From contig NCIJ01000001.1 in assembly GCA_002282015.1 (NCBI GenBank), positions 186,001 through 250,000 on the forward strand: DNA of 64,000 nucleotides. Reading direction: 5' to 3'. Source of the DNA: Sulfuricurvum sp. 17-40-25 (lineage in GTDB: Bacteria; Campylobacterota; Campylobacteria; Campylobacterales; Sulfurimonadaceae). Positions 48,165-57,131 of the stretch are shown here, piece after piece (the stretch's first letter is position 1; each line of letters opens with the position of its first letter). The position numbers and the translations under genes are program-made. The notes under the pieces are model-generated. The model was not told the origin of the DNA. It ran no database searches and saw nothing but the letters and a program-made list of their open reading frames with translations.

Positions 48165-48190
48165 GCCAAAATGGAACTTGTTCCATTGGC
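48165..48190. repeat. Strong stem-loop in convergent gap
   Basis: ATGGAA, loop CTTG, TTCCAT gives a perfect 6-bp inner stem, extended by GCCA / TGGC across a 2-base bulge. It lies 7 bases from the stop of the ATPase gene at 48198, in the 97-base gap between convergent transcripts. No T-run follows on either strand, so it could be a terminator that works with flanking pairing, or one copy of a dispersed palindromic repeat. Confidence 0.45.
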
Positions 48191-48197
48191 GTTACTA

Positions 48198-48950
48198 TCA
48201 ATGAAACGCTATAGGGCCTGTTGAACGTGCATTGATGAACTGCTGAACGACTTCGTTTGTTGAATTTTGAAAAGCCATTTTATTGCCTGCTTCGACAATT
48301 ACTCCGTCAAATAACATCGCGTAGTTATCCCCTGCCTTAAAGCTCTCAGCAATATCATGACTGATGAGAACAGAAGTCATGCCCATCTCATCACGTAGAC
48401 GATTGATCATCTGGGTGATAAAGTCACTGGTCACAGGATCAAGTCCAGAGGTTGGTTCATCGTATAAAATAACTTCAGGCTCCAATGCTAGTGTGCGGGC
48501 AAGCCCTACACGTTTACGCATCCCACCACTGAGTTCTTCGGGATAAAGTGATTTTACAACACTTGCTTCAAGCCCCACCATAGTCAGCTTTTCATCGATT
48601 TTGTATTCAAGCTCTTTGGGAGTCAATTTTTGATGTTCGATCATCGGAAATGCAACATTATCATGAATATTCATACTGTCAAAGAGGGCTCCATGTTGGA
48701 ACAAAAATCCCACTTTTTTTCGGATTTCACGTAATGCATTTTCATCCGCACTTTCCAAGGAAACTCCATCAACAATGATGGAACCGCTATCGGGTTTGAG
48801 CAGGCCGACCATGTGCTTGATAATGGTTGATTTTCCTCCGCCTGAAACACCGAAGATGACCGTTGTTTTACCACGTTCTATTTCTAAATTAACCCCTTTT
48901 AAAATAGTACGGCTTCCAAAGCTTTTGACAATATTCTCAAATCGAATCAT
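48198..48950 (-). CDS. ABC transporter ATP-binding protein, MlaF-like
   Basis: 250-residue ATPase. Walker A GVSGGGKST (34-42), Q-loop FLFQHGALFDSMN, signature LSGGMRKRVGLAR, Walker B VILYDEPTSGLDP, switch His in LISHDI. The signature form with MRKRVGLAR and the ALFDS segment are typical of MlaF, which drives phospholipid transport between the outer and inner membranes with MlaE and MlaD. Neither partner lies next to it here: the gene is last in its operon. It overlaps the membrane-protein gene upstream by 4 bases. Confidence 0.88.
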   Translation of the reverse strand: MIRFENIVKSFGSRTILKGVNLEIERGKTTVIFGVSGGGKSTIIKHMVGLLKPDSGSIIVDGVSLESADENALREIRKKVGFLFQHGALFDSMNIHDNVAFPMIEHQKLTPKELEYKIDEKLTMVGLEASVVKSLYPEELSGGMRKRVGLARTLALEPEVILYDEPTSGLDPVTSDFITQMINRLRDEMGMTSVLISHDIAESFKAGDNYAMLFDGVIVEAGNKMAFQNSTNEVVQQFINARSTGPIAFH

Positions 48951-49429
48951 CGTTTTACCGCCATCAAATACGCGCGCCGTCCAAAAAGTACCAGCAACAT
49001 GATCAGCATGATTTTAAAATCAATTTCACTTGCTTTATGCAGGGATTCAAACGAATTATTCATCATAGCCACTTCTCCAAGTTGTTGAAATTCCAACATT
49101 TTAGGGCTGTAAACACCACTAAATAAAAGTAACGTCCCCACAGACCCAAAAGATGCCATAATCGAAATGACATCGATTTGCATCGCTTTGAAACGTGCGA
49201 TTTCATACCCCACGATAATAATAGCCATGATATAGCCCCAGTAGGTAAAACGGCGGAAGATCTCTCCCATGATTTTGCCCTCTTCATAGCGTGACAATAG
49301 CGGTATACTCAAATAGATCTCTGAGTGAAATATGACTGCTGCGACAAAAGCGCCTAAAATCAAAACTGCACCTGCCGTCATCGCAATTGTCAGGAGATAA
49401 AAAACATCCACTAAAGCTTTTTTATTCAT
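48947..49429 (-). CDS. Four-helix membrane protein (DUF4149-like)
   Basis: 160 residues with four hydrophobic helices (about 10-33, 58-77, 85-105 and 136-152). Pattern and length resemble the DUF4149 group found in Campylobacterota. A periplasmic loop carries EIYLSIPLLSRYEEGKIMGEIFRRF. No function can be assigned. It sits between prmC (8-base overlap) and the MlaF-like ATPase (4-base overlap), so it is tightly co-expressed, but it is not a recognisable MlaE permease. Confidence 0.75.
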   Translation of the reverse strand: MNKKALVDVFYLLTIAMTAGAVLILGAFVAAVIFHSEIYLSIPLLSRYEEGKIMGEIFRRFTYWGYIMAIIIVGYEIARFKAMQIDVISIMASFGSVGTLLLFSGVYSPKMLEFQQLGEVAMMNNSFESLHKASEIDFKIMLIMLLVLFGRRAYLMAVKR

Positions 49430-50255
49430 GGTGTGCCTTTAAAATAAATCCTCGATCAAACGAGGCCAAATCTTTGTAAAATTCCAATGATTGTACCGCA
49501 AAAGTTTTTAGATACTCCTGCACTTTTATTTGCTGGTCGTATCCCATTTCACACGCAAAGATCGGAATGTGTCTGGCATAGACTTCATCTAAAAGCCTTT
49601 GAATAATCTCATCTCCTACGGTTCCGCCAAAAAGAGCATTTTGAGGTTCATACGACAAATTATGTTCTAAAGAGGCATCATTGGCAATATAAGGAGGGTT
49701 TGAGACTAAAAAATCGATTTTCTCATCCACACAGCTCAGTAAATCACCCTCACGCAGTTCAATACGATGATCCAGACCAAAGTCTGTAATATTGCGACGT
49801 GCAACGTCTAATGCTCTTGGAGAGATGTCTACGGCTATAAAACGGGCATTGGGTAAATGAAGTGCAAGCAGTATCGAAATAATACCGCTTCCAGCTCCTA
49901 CTTCGACGAAGGTCAACGATGTATCTGTACTCACAGTAGCCAATACTGCATCGATCAATAACTCTGTTTCAGGACGAGGGATAAGTGCCCCCTCGTCAAT
50001 GTAAAACTCTCGAGAGTAAAAACTGACACGATTCGTGAGATATTCCAGCGGTTCATTGCGTACTCTGCGTTCTGTCCATTCTAAAAGACGAGGTTCATCC
50101 TCATCCAACACTGTGTCTTGATGAGAAATAAAATAAAGCTGGTCTTTTTGTAAATATGCGATGAGTAACAGCTCTGCTTCACGGCGAGGATATTCGACAA
50201 CTCCGGTGAGTTTCACCGTGAGGTCGTTATGCAGTTCTTTTAAAGTTCTGGGCAT
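49422..50255 (-). CDS. prmC: Peptide chain release factor N5-glutamine methyltransferase
   Basis: Methylates the GGQ glutamine of release factors RF1 and RF2, improving termination. 277 residues: N-terminal helical domain for release-factor binding (1-85), then a SAM Rossmann domain with VEVGAGSGIISI (117-128) and the substrate-binding Asn186-Pro-Pro-Tyr189. It overlaps the M48 protease gene by 16 bases and the membrane-protein gene by 8. In Campylobacter prmC is also next to a Ste24-like protease. Confidence 0.95.
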   Translation of the reverse strand: MPRTLKELHNDLTVKLTGVVEYPRREAELLLIAYLQKDQLYFISHQDTVLDEDEPRLLEWTERRVRNEPLEYLTNRVSFYSREFYIDEGALIPRPETELLIDAVLATVSTDTSLTFVEVGAGSGIISILLALHLPNARFIAVDISPRALDVARRNITDFGLDHRIELREGDLLSCVDEKIDFLVSNPPYIANDASLEHNLSYEPQNALFGGTVGDEIIQRLLDEVYARHIPIFACEMGYDQQIKVQEYLKTFAVQSLEFYKDLASFDRGFILKAHHE

Positions 50256-51484
50256 GGATCCGTAAAATCTTCCGTAACGTCTGCAACGATATTCGACCCA
50301 AGTGCACGTAAGCGCTCGATTACCGGCGGATGCGTCGTATGAAAAAAGCGATAGATGGGGTGCGATAGAGGGAAGCTTTTGTTCTCGCTTACCAATTTGG
50401 TTAATGCAGAGATCAAGTGTTCTGCTCCTCCTAGTTCTGAGCCCATACGATCAGCCTCATATTCGTTATGACGGCTGATAAGTCCCATGAGCGGCATCAT
50501 TACAAAACTCACCATCGGCAACAAAAGGATAAACAGCATCATCATGATATGCGGTGATGGGTTCACTCCCAGTTGAAAATAAAGAGACTCTGGAAGATTT
50601 CCAAATGCAGCGAACATACCAAACAGCATTACCCCTACCATCGCAATGTTTTTATACAAGTCACCATGAGCAAAATGCCCCAGTTCGTGTCCTAAAACTG
50701 CTATAAGTTCTTGCGGTGTCAATTTTTGAAGCAAGGTATCAAACAATACCACCCGTTTTGTTTTTCCTAACCCTCCGAAGTACGCATTTAGCCGTGCATC
50801 ACGCTTACTCGCATCACTGACAAAGACGCCGCTGCTTACAAAGCCAGTTTTTTCCATCAGCGCTGCGATTTGTTCCTGCAACTCTGGGTTTTCCAATGGT
50901 GTCACTTTGTCAAAAAAGAGGGCACGAATGGTGGGAAAAAACATATTTATCAGTATAACAACACCAAAAATAAAACAAAAACTCCACAGCCACCACAGCT
51001 CGCTTGCATTGATAATGGACGCAATACCCCAAACAATCAATCCGCCTATAAGAAGGGTCAAGACTGTCGAAATCAGCGTATCTTTGATGTACTGACCCAT
51101 ACTGGAGCGATTGAATCCGTACTGCGCATCGATTTTGAATTTCGCATACCATCCAAAAGGAAGCATTACCGCACTGTTGATCAAGATCAATCCCAATACG
51201 GCGTAAAGCGTATGCAATATAGGGCTTTGCATCATCAAAACCTCATCAAACCACGCCAGCATACCGCCCATCCAGATAAAGAATAAGGCGTACTCTACCA
51301 TCGATTCCAGCAGTGAAAGTTTCTCTTTGGCTACCGCATAATTGGCAGCATCGAGGTACTCACTCTCCCCTAACAACACAGCCTTTTTTCGTTTTACCTG
51401 ATTGATAAATCCTATTTGCATCACACTCACGTAAAGCCGCATCAAAATATAAAAAGTATAAAGTCCAACAATCGTCATCAACAT
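50240..51484 (-). CDS. M48-family (Ste24/HtpX-type) membrane metallopeptidase
   Basis: 414-residue integral membrane zinc protease. The zinc motif HELGH is at 266-270 and the third ligand is the Glu of NEYEADRMG near 345. About six or seven hydrophobic helices occur: three before 110, two at about 135-185, and more at 278-330. The CAAX-prenyl-protease-1 N-terminal region is recognisable (the KFKIDAQYGFNRSSM segment). Bacteria lack prenylated CAAX proteins, so the likely role is membrane protein quality control. Overlaps prmC by 16 bases. Confidence 0.92.
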   Translation of the reverse strand: MLMTIVGLYTFYILMRLYVSVMQIGFINQVKRKKAVLLGESEYLDAANYAVAKEKLSLLESMVEYALFFIWMGGMLAWFDEVLMMQSPILHTLYAVLGLILINSAVMLPFGWYAKFKIDAQYGFNRSSMGQYIKDTLISTVLTLLIGGLIVWGIASIINASELWWLWSFCFIFGVVILINMFFPTIRALFFDKVTPLENPELQEQIAALMEKTGFVSSGVFVSDASKRDARLNAYFGGLGKTKRVVLFDTLLQKLTPQELIAVLGHELGHFAHGDLYKNIAMVGVMLFGMFAAFGNLPESLYFQLGVNPSPHIMMMLFILLLPMVSFVMMPLMGLISRHNEYEADRMGSELGGAEHLISALTKLVSENKSFPLSHPIYRFFHTTHPPVIERLRALGSNIVADVTEDFTDPCPEL

Positions 51485-51546
51485 AATAATCCTTTAATAA
51501 AGGGATATTTTACCATCATTAATGAAGTTTTCACTACAATGAAGCC

Positions 51547-52767
51547 ATGAAATTACGACACACTTTATCCATACTCTCATCTACATTACTCATAACTGCT
51601 ACGTATGGGGAAACGACGCCTTTGCTCTCCCCACAAAAGCAGGACTATTATGAATTTCAACAACAGCAAATTGATGCCTCTTACGATAAATTACAGTACG
51701 ATTGGCTCTCTCCAATCAATTTAAGGGCATCTGCTATGTATGAGACATCAGCCGCATTTGGCAGTAAAGATACCCGCAAAAGTATCTCAGCAGCAATCGC
51801 GCAGGACCTCTTTCGATCAGGTGGGATCACCTATGCTATTGAATATGCTTATGCGAAAAAGCAAGCAGATACTTTGGCCCTAAATAAAGAGATTGCAGGC
51901 CTAAATCAACAACTGATAAATGCCGTTTTAACCTACCGAAAAAATGCCATTGCGTTGCAACAAAGTGATATTCGACTCAAGAATACGCAAATAGAAATTT
52001 TTCTAAAACGCAAACAGTATGAAGCGGGAGACCTCGATATCACGTTTCTTAACAATGCCCTGATGGCACAAAGTAATGAGCTGAAAAATAACACTGCCTT
52101 ACGTTATAGTCTGGCCCAACAGAAATATGAAGCCGCAAAATTGAGTGATCTTACCATCGAATCTGTCCACATTCCCACCTACAGTCTCACCCAAAAAGAA
52201 GCTTTTTTAGAAGAGGGATGGAATGTTCGTTATTCTCAAGCCCTAACCCAAAGCTCTGCACAGCAATACGGTCAGGTCAAAAGCGCTTATATGCCAAAGC
52301 TAACATTCATCGCTGATGCAGGATATCAGCAGTATGATGCCCAAGCAGGTCTAAGTACTGATTATCAGGGCAACTTTTACAATGCAGGACTACAGCTTAC
52401 CTTGCCATTAACTTATAACAGCTCTGCTGCTTCCCAAGAAGCTCAAGCTCTATACTTAAAACAGCAAGCATTTACTGCTGATGCCAAACGCCAGATGAAT
52501 GCGTTGTATGATCAAACCGTTGCCCTCATAGAGAGTTACCGAGAGACTATTCGTATTACTCAAAACAATCTCAAATACTATGACGAATTGTTGGGCGCTA
52601 CCAAAGCCGCCGTAAATGCAGGCTACAAAGCAGGCTACGATCTACAAACTCTACAAAATACTCGTTCTATCGAAGAACTGGAAATCCAAATAAACGAAAT
52701 AAACATCCAAATCCAACTTTCACAGCTACACTATCAAATGCGACACACACAGGAAGCAAAATTATGA
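51547..52767 (+). CDS. TolC-family outer membrane protein of MacAB-like system
   Basis: 406 residues with a signal peptide (cleavage near ATYGE, about 22), then long helical repeats typical of TolC channels (DKLQYDWLSPINLRASAMYE; later LPLTYNSSAASQEAQALYL). The short N-terminal repeat and lower length distinguish it from the first TolC protein at 2237. It overlaps the adaptor gene by 4 bases, and the order TolC-MacA-ATPase-permease shows a complete export route across both membranes. Confidence 0.85.
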   Translation: MKLRHTLSILSSTLLITATYGETTPLLSPQKQDYYEFQQQQIDASYDKLQYDWLSPINLRASAMYETSAAFGSKDTRKSISAAIAQDLFRSGGITYAIEYAYAKKQADTLALNKEIAGLNQQLINAVLTYRKNAIALQQSDIRLKNTQIEIFLKRKQYEAGDLDITFLNNALMAQSNELKNNTALRYSLAQQKYEAAKLSDLTIESVHIPTYSLTQKEAFLEEGWNVRYSQALTQSSAQQYGQVKSAYMPKLTFIADAGYQQYDAQAGLSTDYQGNFYNAGLQLTLPLTYNSSAASQEAQALYLKQQAFTADAKRQMNALYDQTVALIESYRETIRITQNNLKYYDELLGATKAAVNAGYKAGYDLQTLQNTRSIEELEIQINEINIQIQLSQLHYQMRHTQEAKL

Positions 52768-53987
52768 CACCTAAAACTATCGAAACAACCCTCGGTCTTA
52801 ACACGCAACAATCTCCAAAACGGTGGAAAAAAATAGTCTGGGGACTTTTTTTACTTTTGCTTGTTTCTACTGTCTCCTACTACACTTTTAACCATTCGAA
52901 TAAAGAGAAAGTAACGTATATCACTGTTCCTCTCAAAATCCAAGATCTCACAACCAGTGTATCCGCCACCGGGAATCTTGAACCTACCAATACTATCGAT
53001 GTCGGAATCGAAGTCTCAGGAACGATTGACACCGTATTGGTTGATTACAACGATCGTGTCCATAGTGGCCAAATCCTTGCACGTCTAGATACCACAAGAC
53101 TCAAAGCTGCAGTGACCAGTTCTCAAGCACTTTTGGAAAAATCTCAGGCCAATGAACAAAGTGCCAAAGCGGCTGTAGACAATGCTTCTATTGAGAATGA
53201 ACGCGCTCGTACTATGTATGCATCGACTAATGGTAATTATCCCTCACGTAAAGAGATGCAGTCTTCTTCCACTATGTTCATCCAAGCCAAGGCATCCCTT
53301 GCCGCTGCTAAAGCGCAAGTAGCACAATCCTACGCCCAGCTCAAAAGCGACGAGGATAACTTGAAAAAAGCAGTTGTTGTCTCTCCGATTGAGGGAATAG
53401 TCCTTGCTCGAAAAGTCGAACCGGGTCAGACAGTAGTTGCCGCCATGCAAACACCTGTTTTGTTTGCACTTGCAGAAGATCTCACCCAAATGAAAGCACT
53501 CGTCAGTGTTGATGAAGCGGATATCGGAGGAGTCAAAGAAAATCAAAAAGTACTCTTTACCGTAGATGCCTATCCTAACAAAGAGTTTGAGGGGAAAATC
53601 ATCCAACTGCGTCTTAATTCTGCCATCGTAAACAACGTTGTTACCTATGAAGCCGTAGTTCACGTCAATAATATCGATCTATTACTGCGACCGGGGATGA
53701 CTGCCAGTGCTTCCATCATTACCGATACTCTTAAAAACGTCACCGTCCTCCCCAATGCTGCACTGCGCTTTACTCCACCATTAAGCGATGAAGAGAAAAA
53801 AGAAAAAAAGAAAAAGCATGCAGTCCAAGAAGAAGATAAAGGCGAATATGTTTGGGTTCTCAAGAATAATATTCCTACTAAAACAAAAGTAAAGATTGGA
53901 AAAAGCGACGGAATATCCACTGTCGTAACTTCCTCTTCACTTAAAATAGGCGATTTGATCATCACTGGAATTGACGAACAACCATGA
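52764..53987 (+). CDS. MacA-like periplasmic adaptor
   Basis: 407-residue membrane fusion protein of the MacA type. A single transmembrane anchor (about 24-43, IVWGLFLLLLVSTVSYYTF), lipoyl half (IDVGIEVSGTIDTVLVDYND, about 73-93), a coiled-coil hairpin (about 110-205), second lipoyl half (VVSPIEGIVLARKVEPGQTV) and beta-barrel domains. A lysine-rich stretch (EEKKEKKKKHAVQEED, about 341-356) interrupts the membrane-proximal region and looks unusual. 4-base overlaps on both sides. Confidence 0.92.
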   Translation: MTPKTIETTLGLNTQQSPKRWKKIVWGLFLLLLVSTVSYYTFNHSNKEKVTYITVPLKIQDLTTSVSATGNLEPTNTIDVGIEVSGTIDTVLVDYNDRVHSGQILARLDTTRLKAAVTSSQALLEKSQANEQSAKAAVDNASIENERARTMYASTNGNYPSRKEMQSSSTMFIQAKASLAAAKAQVAQSYAQLKSDEDNLKKAVVVSPIEGIVLARKVEPGQTVVAAMQTPVLFALAEDLTQMKALVSVDEADIGGVKENQKVLFTVDAYPNKEFEGKIIQLRLNSAIVNNVVTYEAVVHVNNIDLLLRPGMTASASIITDTLKNVTVLPNAALRFTPPLSDEEKKEKKKKHAVQEEDKGEYVWVLKNNIPTKTKVKIGKSDGISTVVTSSSLKIGDLIITGIDEQP

Positions 53988-54694
53988 TTGCTTCTCAAAA
54001 ACCGGTCATTGAGCTCAAAGAGGTCAAAAAATACTATGGCCAAGGCGATGCAACAGCATACGCACTACAGGGAGTTGACCTCTGTATACAAAAAGGCGAG
54101 TTCGTAGCTATCATGGGACCAAGTGGATCTGGAAAATCGACAGCCATGAACATCATAGGATGCCTCGATACTCCCACTGAGGGTGAATATCTCTTTGAAG
54201 GTGTTGATGTAGGTAAACTCAGCCGCGATCAAAGAGCCCTTCTTCGCCGTAATTACATCGGATTTATTTTTCAGGGATTCAATTTACTGGGTAAGACTTC
54301 AGCACTTGAAAATGTTGAACTGCCATTGCTCTATCGCGGTATCCCAGCAGCACAGCGCAAGACCATGGCGATGGAAGCCCTCAAAAGTGTCGGTTTAGAG
54401 AACGTAGCCCACCATACGCCAGGGGAACTCTCAGGAGGGCAGCAGCAGCGTGTTGCCATCGCTCGTGCCATTGTCACTAATCCTCTCGTCTTGCTCGCCG
54501 ATGAGCCCACCGGGAATCTTGATACTGTCAAAAGTATTGAGGTGATGGAACTGTTACGTTCTTTCAATCAGGATAAAGGGATCACGATCATCATGGTCAC
54601 GCATGAAAACGATATGGCCGAATTTGCATCACGTATTGTCCACTTTCGTGATGGACGTATCGACAGTTCTAACACTCAAGGTGATCACCAATGA
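53984..54694 (+). CDS. MacB-type ABC transporter ATP-binding protein
   Basis: 236-residue ATPase of the LolD/MacB class. Walker [10 protein letters not shown] (45-53), signature [14 protein letters not shown] near 147, Walker [12 protein letters not shown] near 168, and switch His in MVTHEND. E. coli MacB fuses this domain to its permease; here the two are separate genes overlapping by 4 bases, as in LolCDE-like systems. Energises substrate extrusion by the MacB-type mechanotransmission pump. Confidence 0.94.
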   Translation: MIASQKPVIELKEVKKYYGQGDATAYALQGVDLCIQKGEFVAIMGPSGSGKSTAMNIIGCLDTPTEGEYLFEGVDVGKLSRDQRALLRRNYIGFIFQGFNLLGKTSALENVELPLLYRGIPAAQRKTMAMEALKSVGLENVAHHTPGELSGGQQQRVAIARAIVTNPLVLLADEPTGNLDTVKSIEVMELLRSFNQDKGITIIMVTHENDMAEFASRIVHFRDGRIDSSNTQGDHQ

Positions 54695-55899
54695 TCTGGA
54701 ATGCCTTTATCCTCGCTCTTCGTGAAATACGTCGCAGTGCCATGCGTTCTTTTCTCACCACCCTTGGAATTGTCATCGGGGTAGCTTCGGTCATCTCTAT
54801 GGTGATGCTAGGCGATGCGACAACCGCGTATGTCACGCAAAGCATCTCAAAACTGGGCAGCAACATGCTCATCGTTCGTCCCGGACAAGACCGTCATGGT
54901 CCCGGTGGTGACACCGTAGCGAAAAACTTTACAAACGATGATCTCACCGCAATATCGCGTGAGATTCCCGGACTAAAAGGAGTTGCCCCAGTATCGTCCA
55001 ATGGAGTCAAAGTCGTTTATGGAAACAAAAACTACTCAACCTTAGTCGATGGAAGCAATAATGATTATTTCACCGTAAAAGATTGGCAGTTTGCGGAGGG
55101 ACGATCTTTTACCGATGCAGAACTCAAAGGGGGAAAAGCAGTCTGTGTTATCGGTGAAACGATTCGTAAAGAGCTCTTTGGAACGCAGACCCCATTGGAT
55201 GCTTCCATCCGTTTGGGCAATTTTTCATGTCAAATTATCGGTACTTTGCATTCAAAAGGCTCTTCCATGTTCGGCACGGATCAAGACGATCTCATCGTAG
55301 TCCCTATACGGATGTTTCAACGCCGTATCAGTGGGAATCAAGAGATCTCTACTATTCTAGCCTCTGCCAAAAATCCCTCATCGATCGAAAATATTAAAAG
55401 TTCCATCATGTCCTTGATGCGTGAACGCCGGCATATTCGCACAGGGGATGAAGACGATTTTAATGTCCGTGATTTACGCGAAGTGATACAGACACTTTCA
55501 TCCACTACCAAAATGCTCACCTTGCTCTTGGGTGCCGTTGCCGCTATCAGTCTGCTCGTAGGAGGAATCGGTATTATGAACATCATGCTGGTCTCCGTTA
55601 CCGAGCGTACCCGCGAGATCGGTATACGTCTGGCCATTGGTGCATTGGAGCGTGAAGTACTTTTGCAGTTTTTAGTCGAAGCGGTCGTCCTCTCTTCCCT
55701 AGGGGGAGTGATCGGTATGATATTGGGTATCAGTGCAGGTGTTGGGGTCAATTTGTTCTTTGATCTCCCCTTTGTGTTCAATACCTCGATCGTTATCATC
55801 GCTTTTTTCTTTTCGACAATGGTGGGCATTGTATTTGGTTATTTCCCAGCTCGTAAAGCGGCACGTCTAAATCCAATCGATGCTTTACGTCATGAGTAA
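54691..55899 (+). CDS. MacB-type ABC transporter permease
   Basis: 402-residue FtsX/MacB permease: TM1 (about 18-40), a large periplasmic domain (about 45-275), then TM2-TM4 (about 278-395) with GGIGIMNIMLVSVTERTREIGIRLAIGA, the coupling helix that contacts the ATPase, and PARKAARLNPIDALRHE at the C-terminus. All are typical of MacB. Substrates of such pumps include macrolides, siderophores, peptides or lipoproteins; none can be chosen from the sequence. Confidence 0.94.
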   Translation: MIWNAFILALREIRRSAMRSFLTTLGIVIGVASVISMVMLGDATTAYVTQSISKLGSNMLIVRPGQDRHGPGGDTVAKNFTNDDLTAISREIPGLKGVAPVSSNGVKVVYGNKNYSTLVDGSNNDYFTVKDWQFAEGRSFTDAELKGGKAVCVIGETIRKELFGTQTPLDASIRLGNFSCQIIGTLHSKGSSMFGTDQDDLIVVPIRMFQRRISGNQEISTILASAKNPSSIENIKSSIMSLMRERRHIRTGDEDDFNVRDLREVIQTLSSTTKMLTLLLGAVAAISLLVGGIGIMNIMLVSVTERTREIGIRLAIGALEREVLLQFLVEAVVLSSLGGVIGMILGISAGVGVNLFFDLPFVFNTSIVIIAFFFSTMVGIVFGYFPARKAARLNPIDALRHE

Positions 55900-55929
55900 A
55901 TATGCCGATATGCAATAAAGGAGTTTCTC

Positions 55930-56496
55930 ATGCACATTAATCCAACCACTGGTTCAGTCAACCCCTATACGATAGCTGATCCAAAAGAGAATGAAAAAGA
56001 TTCTAACGATTTTAAAGAGAAAATCAAAAGCGGTGAGATCTCAGGAAAAACACTTTCTCAGGCATATCTGGTCGAATACAGTCTCAAAATCGAACAATAT
56101 TCCTCTGCGAATCTTGAAGCCCAAAGTGCTCCCTTCGACCTAACTAAAATAAAAGACATATTGAACTCTATCGATTTCAAATCTATTGGGTACACCGGTA
56201 AATCAATCGCCGATATGAAACCTGATGAAGCCAAAGCTTTGGTAAGTGAAGAGGGTTTTTTTGGAATTACACAGACATCCAACCGCCTGGCTGACTTTGT
56301 TCTCAGCGGAGGTGGAGATAATCTTGACAGGCTAAAAGCAGGTCGTGAAGGGATCATCCGAGGATTCAACGAAGCAGAAAAAATCTGGGGAGAGAAACTG
56401 CCCGATATTTCTTACGAAACGCTGGATAAAGCCCTCGCAAAAATCGATGAAAAAATCACCTCATTGGGCGGAAGTATCTTTGATACAATCGGATAA
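55930..56496 (+). CDS. Conserved-type protein of unknown function
   Basis: 188 residues, mostly helical and polar, without signal peptide or membrane segment. I do not recognise a family with confidence. Features: Lys-rich N-terminal part (ENEKDSNDFKEKIKSGEISGKTLSQAYLVEY), then KSIGYTGKSIADMKPDEAKALVSEEGFFGITQT and a region rich in small residues, ending SLGGSIFDTIG. Similar proteins in related genomes have, to my recollection, been labelled hydrogenase-4 component G, but nothing here points to hydrogenase. AAAGGAG precedes ATG. It lies 30 bases after the MacB permease. Confidence 0.6.
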   Translation: MHINPTTGSVNPYTIADPKENEKDSNDFKEKIKSGEISGKTLSQAYLVEYSLKIEQYSSANLEAQSAPFDLTKIKDILNSIDFKSIGYTGKSIADMKPDEAKALVSEEGFFGITQTSNRLADFVLSGGGDNLDRLKAGREGIIRGFNEAEKIWGEKLPDISYETLDKALAKIDEKITSLGGSIFDTIG

Positions 56497-56522
56497 ATAG
56501 GTTCTATAGGTAGATACTATGT

Positions 56523-56528
56523 TATAAT
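56523..56528 (+). promoter_or_regulatory. -10 box of YfiR/YfiN-like operon
   Basis: TATAAT 45 bases before the TTG start at 56574 in the 77-base gap. No clear -35 box. Confidence 0.4.
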
Positions 56529-56573
56529 TTATACCTTGATGATTTATACTCTTGAAACCTTAAAAGGGATGGT

Positions 56574-57131
56574 TTGTTTTCATTACTTATACGACTTGTT
56601 ACAATAATCTTCTTTTACTCTACCACTCTTAACGCAACTATTTATGATAATGTAACTCTTTCCCTTTTTTCCAAAATAATCCCCCGTATCGTACTTATGA
56701 GCAGTCAAAAAGAGCAAATTAAAGAGACTATTGATCTCTGCATTGTTGGTGACAAAATAGATGAACGAGTGGCACTAACAATGATCGATAAATTGACGGA
56801 TACCTATCCAAACGGTATCAATAATCATCTTCTGAAATTAACCAATACTACCTATTCCACGATTGAAAAATGCCAAAGCAGTCAACTTATATTTTTGCTC
56901 TCTAGTAATGAACAAAACATCGATAAAGCAGTTCAGTACACCCATAAGCATAGAGCTATCAGCATGTCTTATGATCCCTTATATCTCGAAAATGGTGTTC
57001 AAGTTTCTCTCTTTTTAGGGAGAAAAGTAACCCCATATCTCAATATCAATGAACTGCGTAAAAATGGAATCGATGTTGATAATCTATTAATCAGAATTTC
57101 AAAAATATACCTAAGTGAAGGTGAAAAATAA
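56574..57131 (+). CDS. YfiR-like periplasmic regulator (DUF4154)
   Basis: 185-residue secreted protein with signal peptide (about 1-22, FSLLIRLVTIIFFYSTTLNAT). The C-terminal block (ENGVQVSLFLGRKVTPYLNINELRKNGIDVDNLLIRISKIY) matches the YfiR family, where the protein sits in the periplasm and inhibits the membrane diguanylate cyclase YfiN. Cysteines near 55 (DLCIVG) and 99 (EKCQSS) could form the redox-sensing disulfide known in YfiR. The TTG start has AAAAGGG upstream; no in-frame ATG serves. The stop shares a base with the cyclase ATG (TAATG), so they are coupled. Confidence 0.8.
   Translation: MFSLLIRLVTIIFFYSTTLNATIYDNVTLSLFSKIIPRIVLMSSQKEQIKETIDLCIVGDKIDERVALTMIDKLTDTYPNGINNHLLKLTNTTYSTIEKCQSSQLIFLLSSNEQNIDKAVQYTHKHRAISMSYDPLYLENGVQVSLFLGRKVTPYLNINELRKNGIDVDNLLIRISKIYLSEGEK

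Noticed and set aside
55930-56496. Hydrogenase-4 component G label for the 188-residue protein
   Set aside because: No metal-binding cysteines and no hydrogenase genes nearby; the label probably comes from weak annotation transfer.
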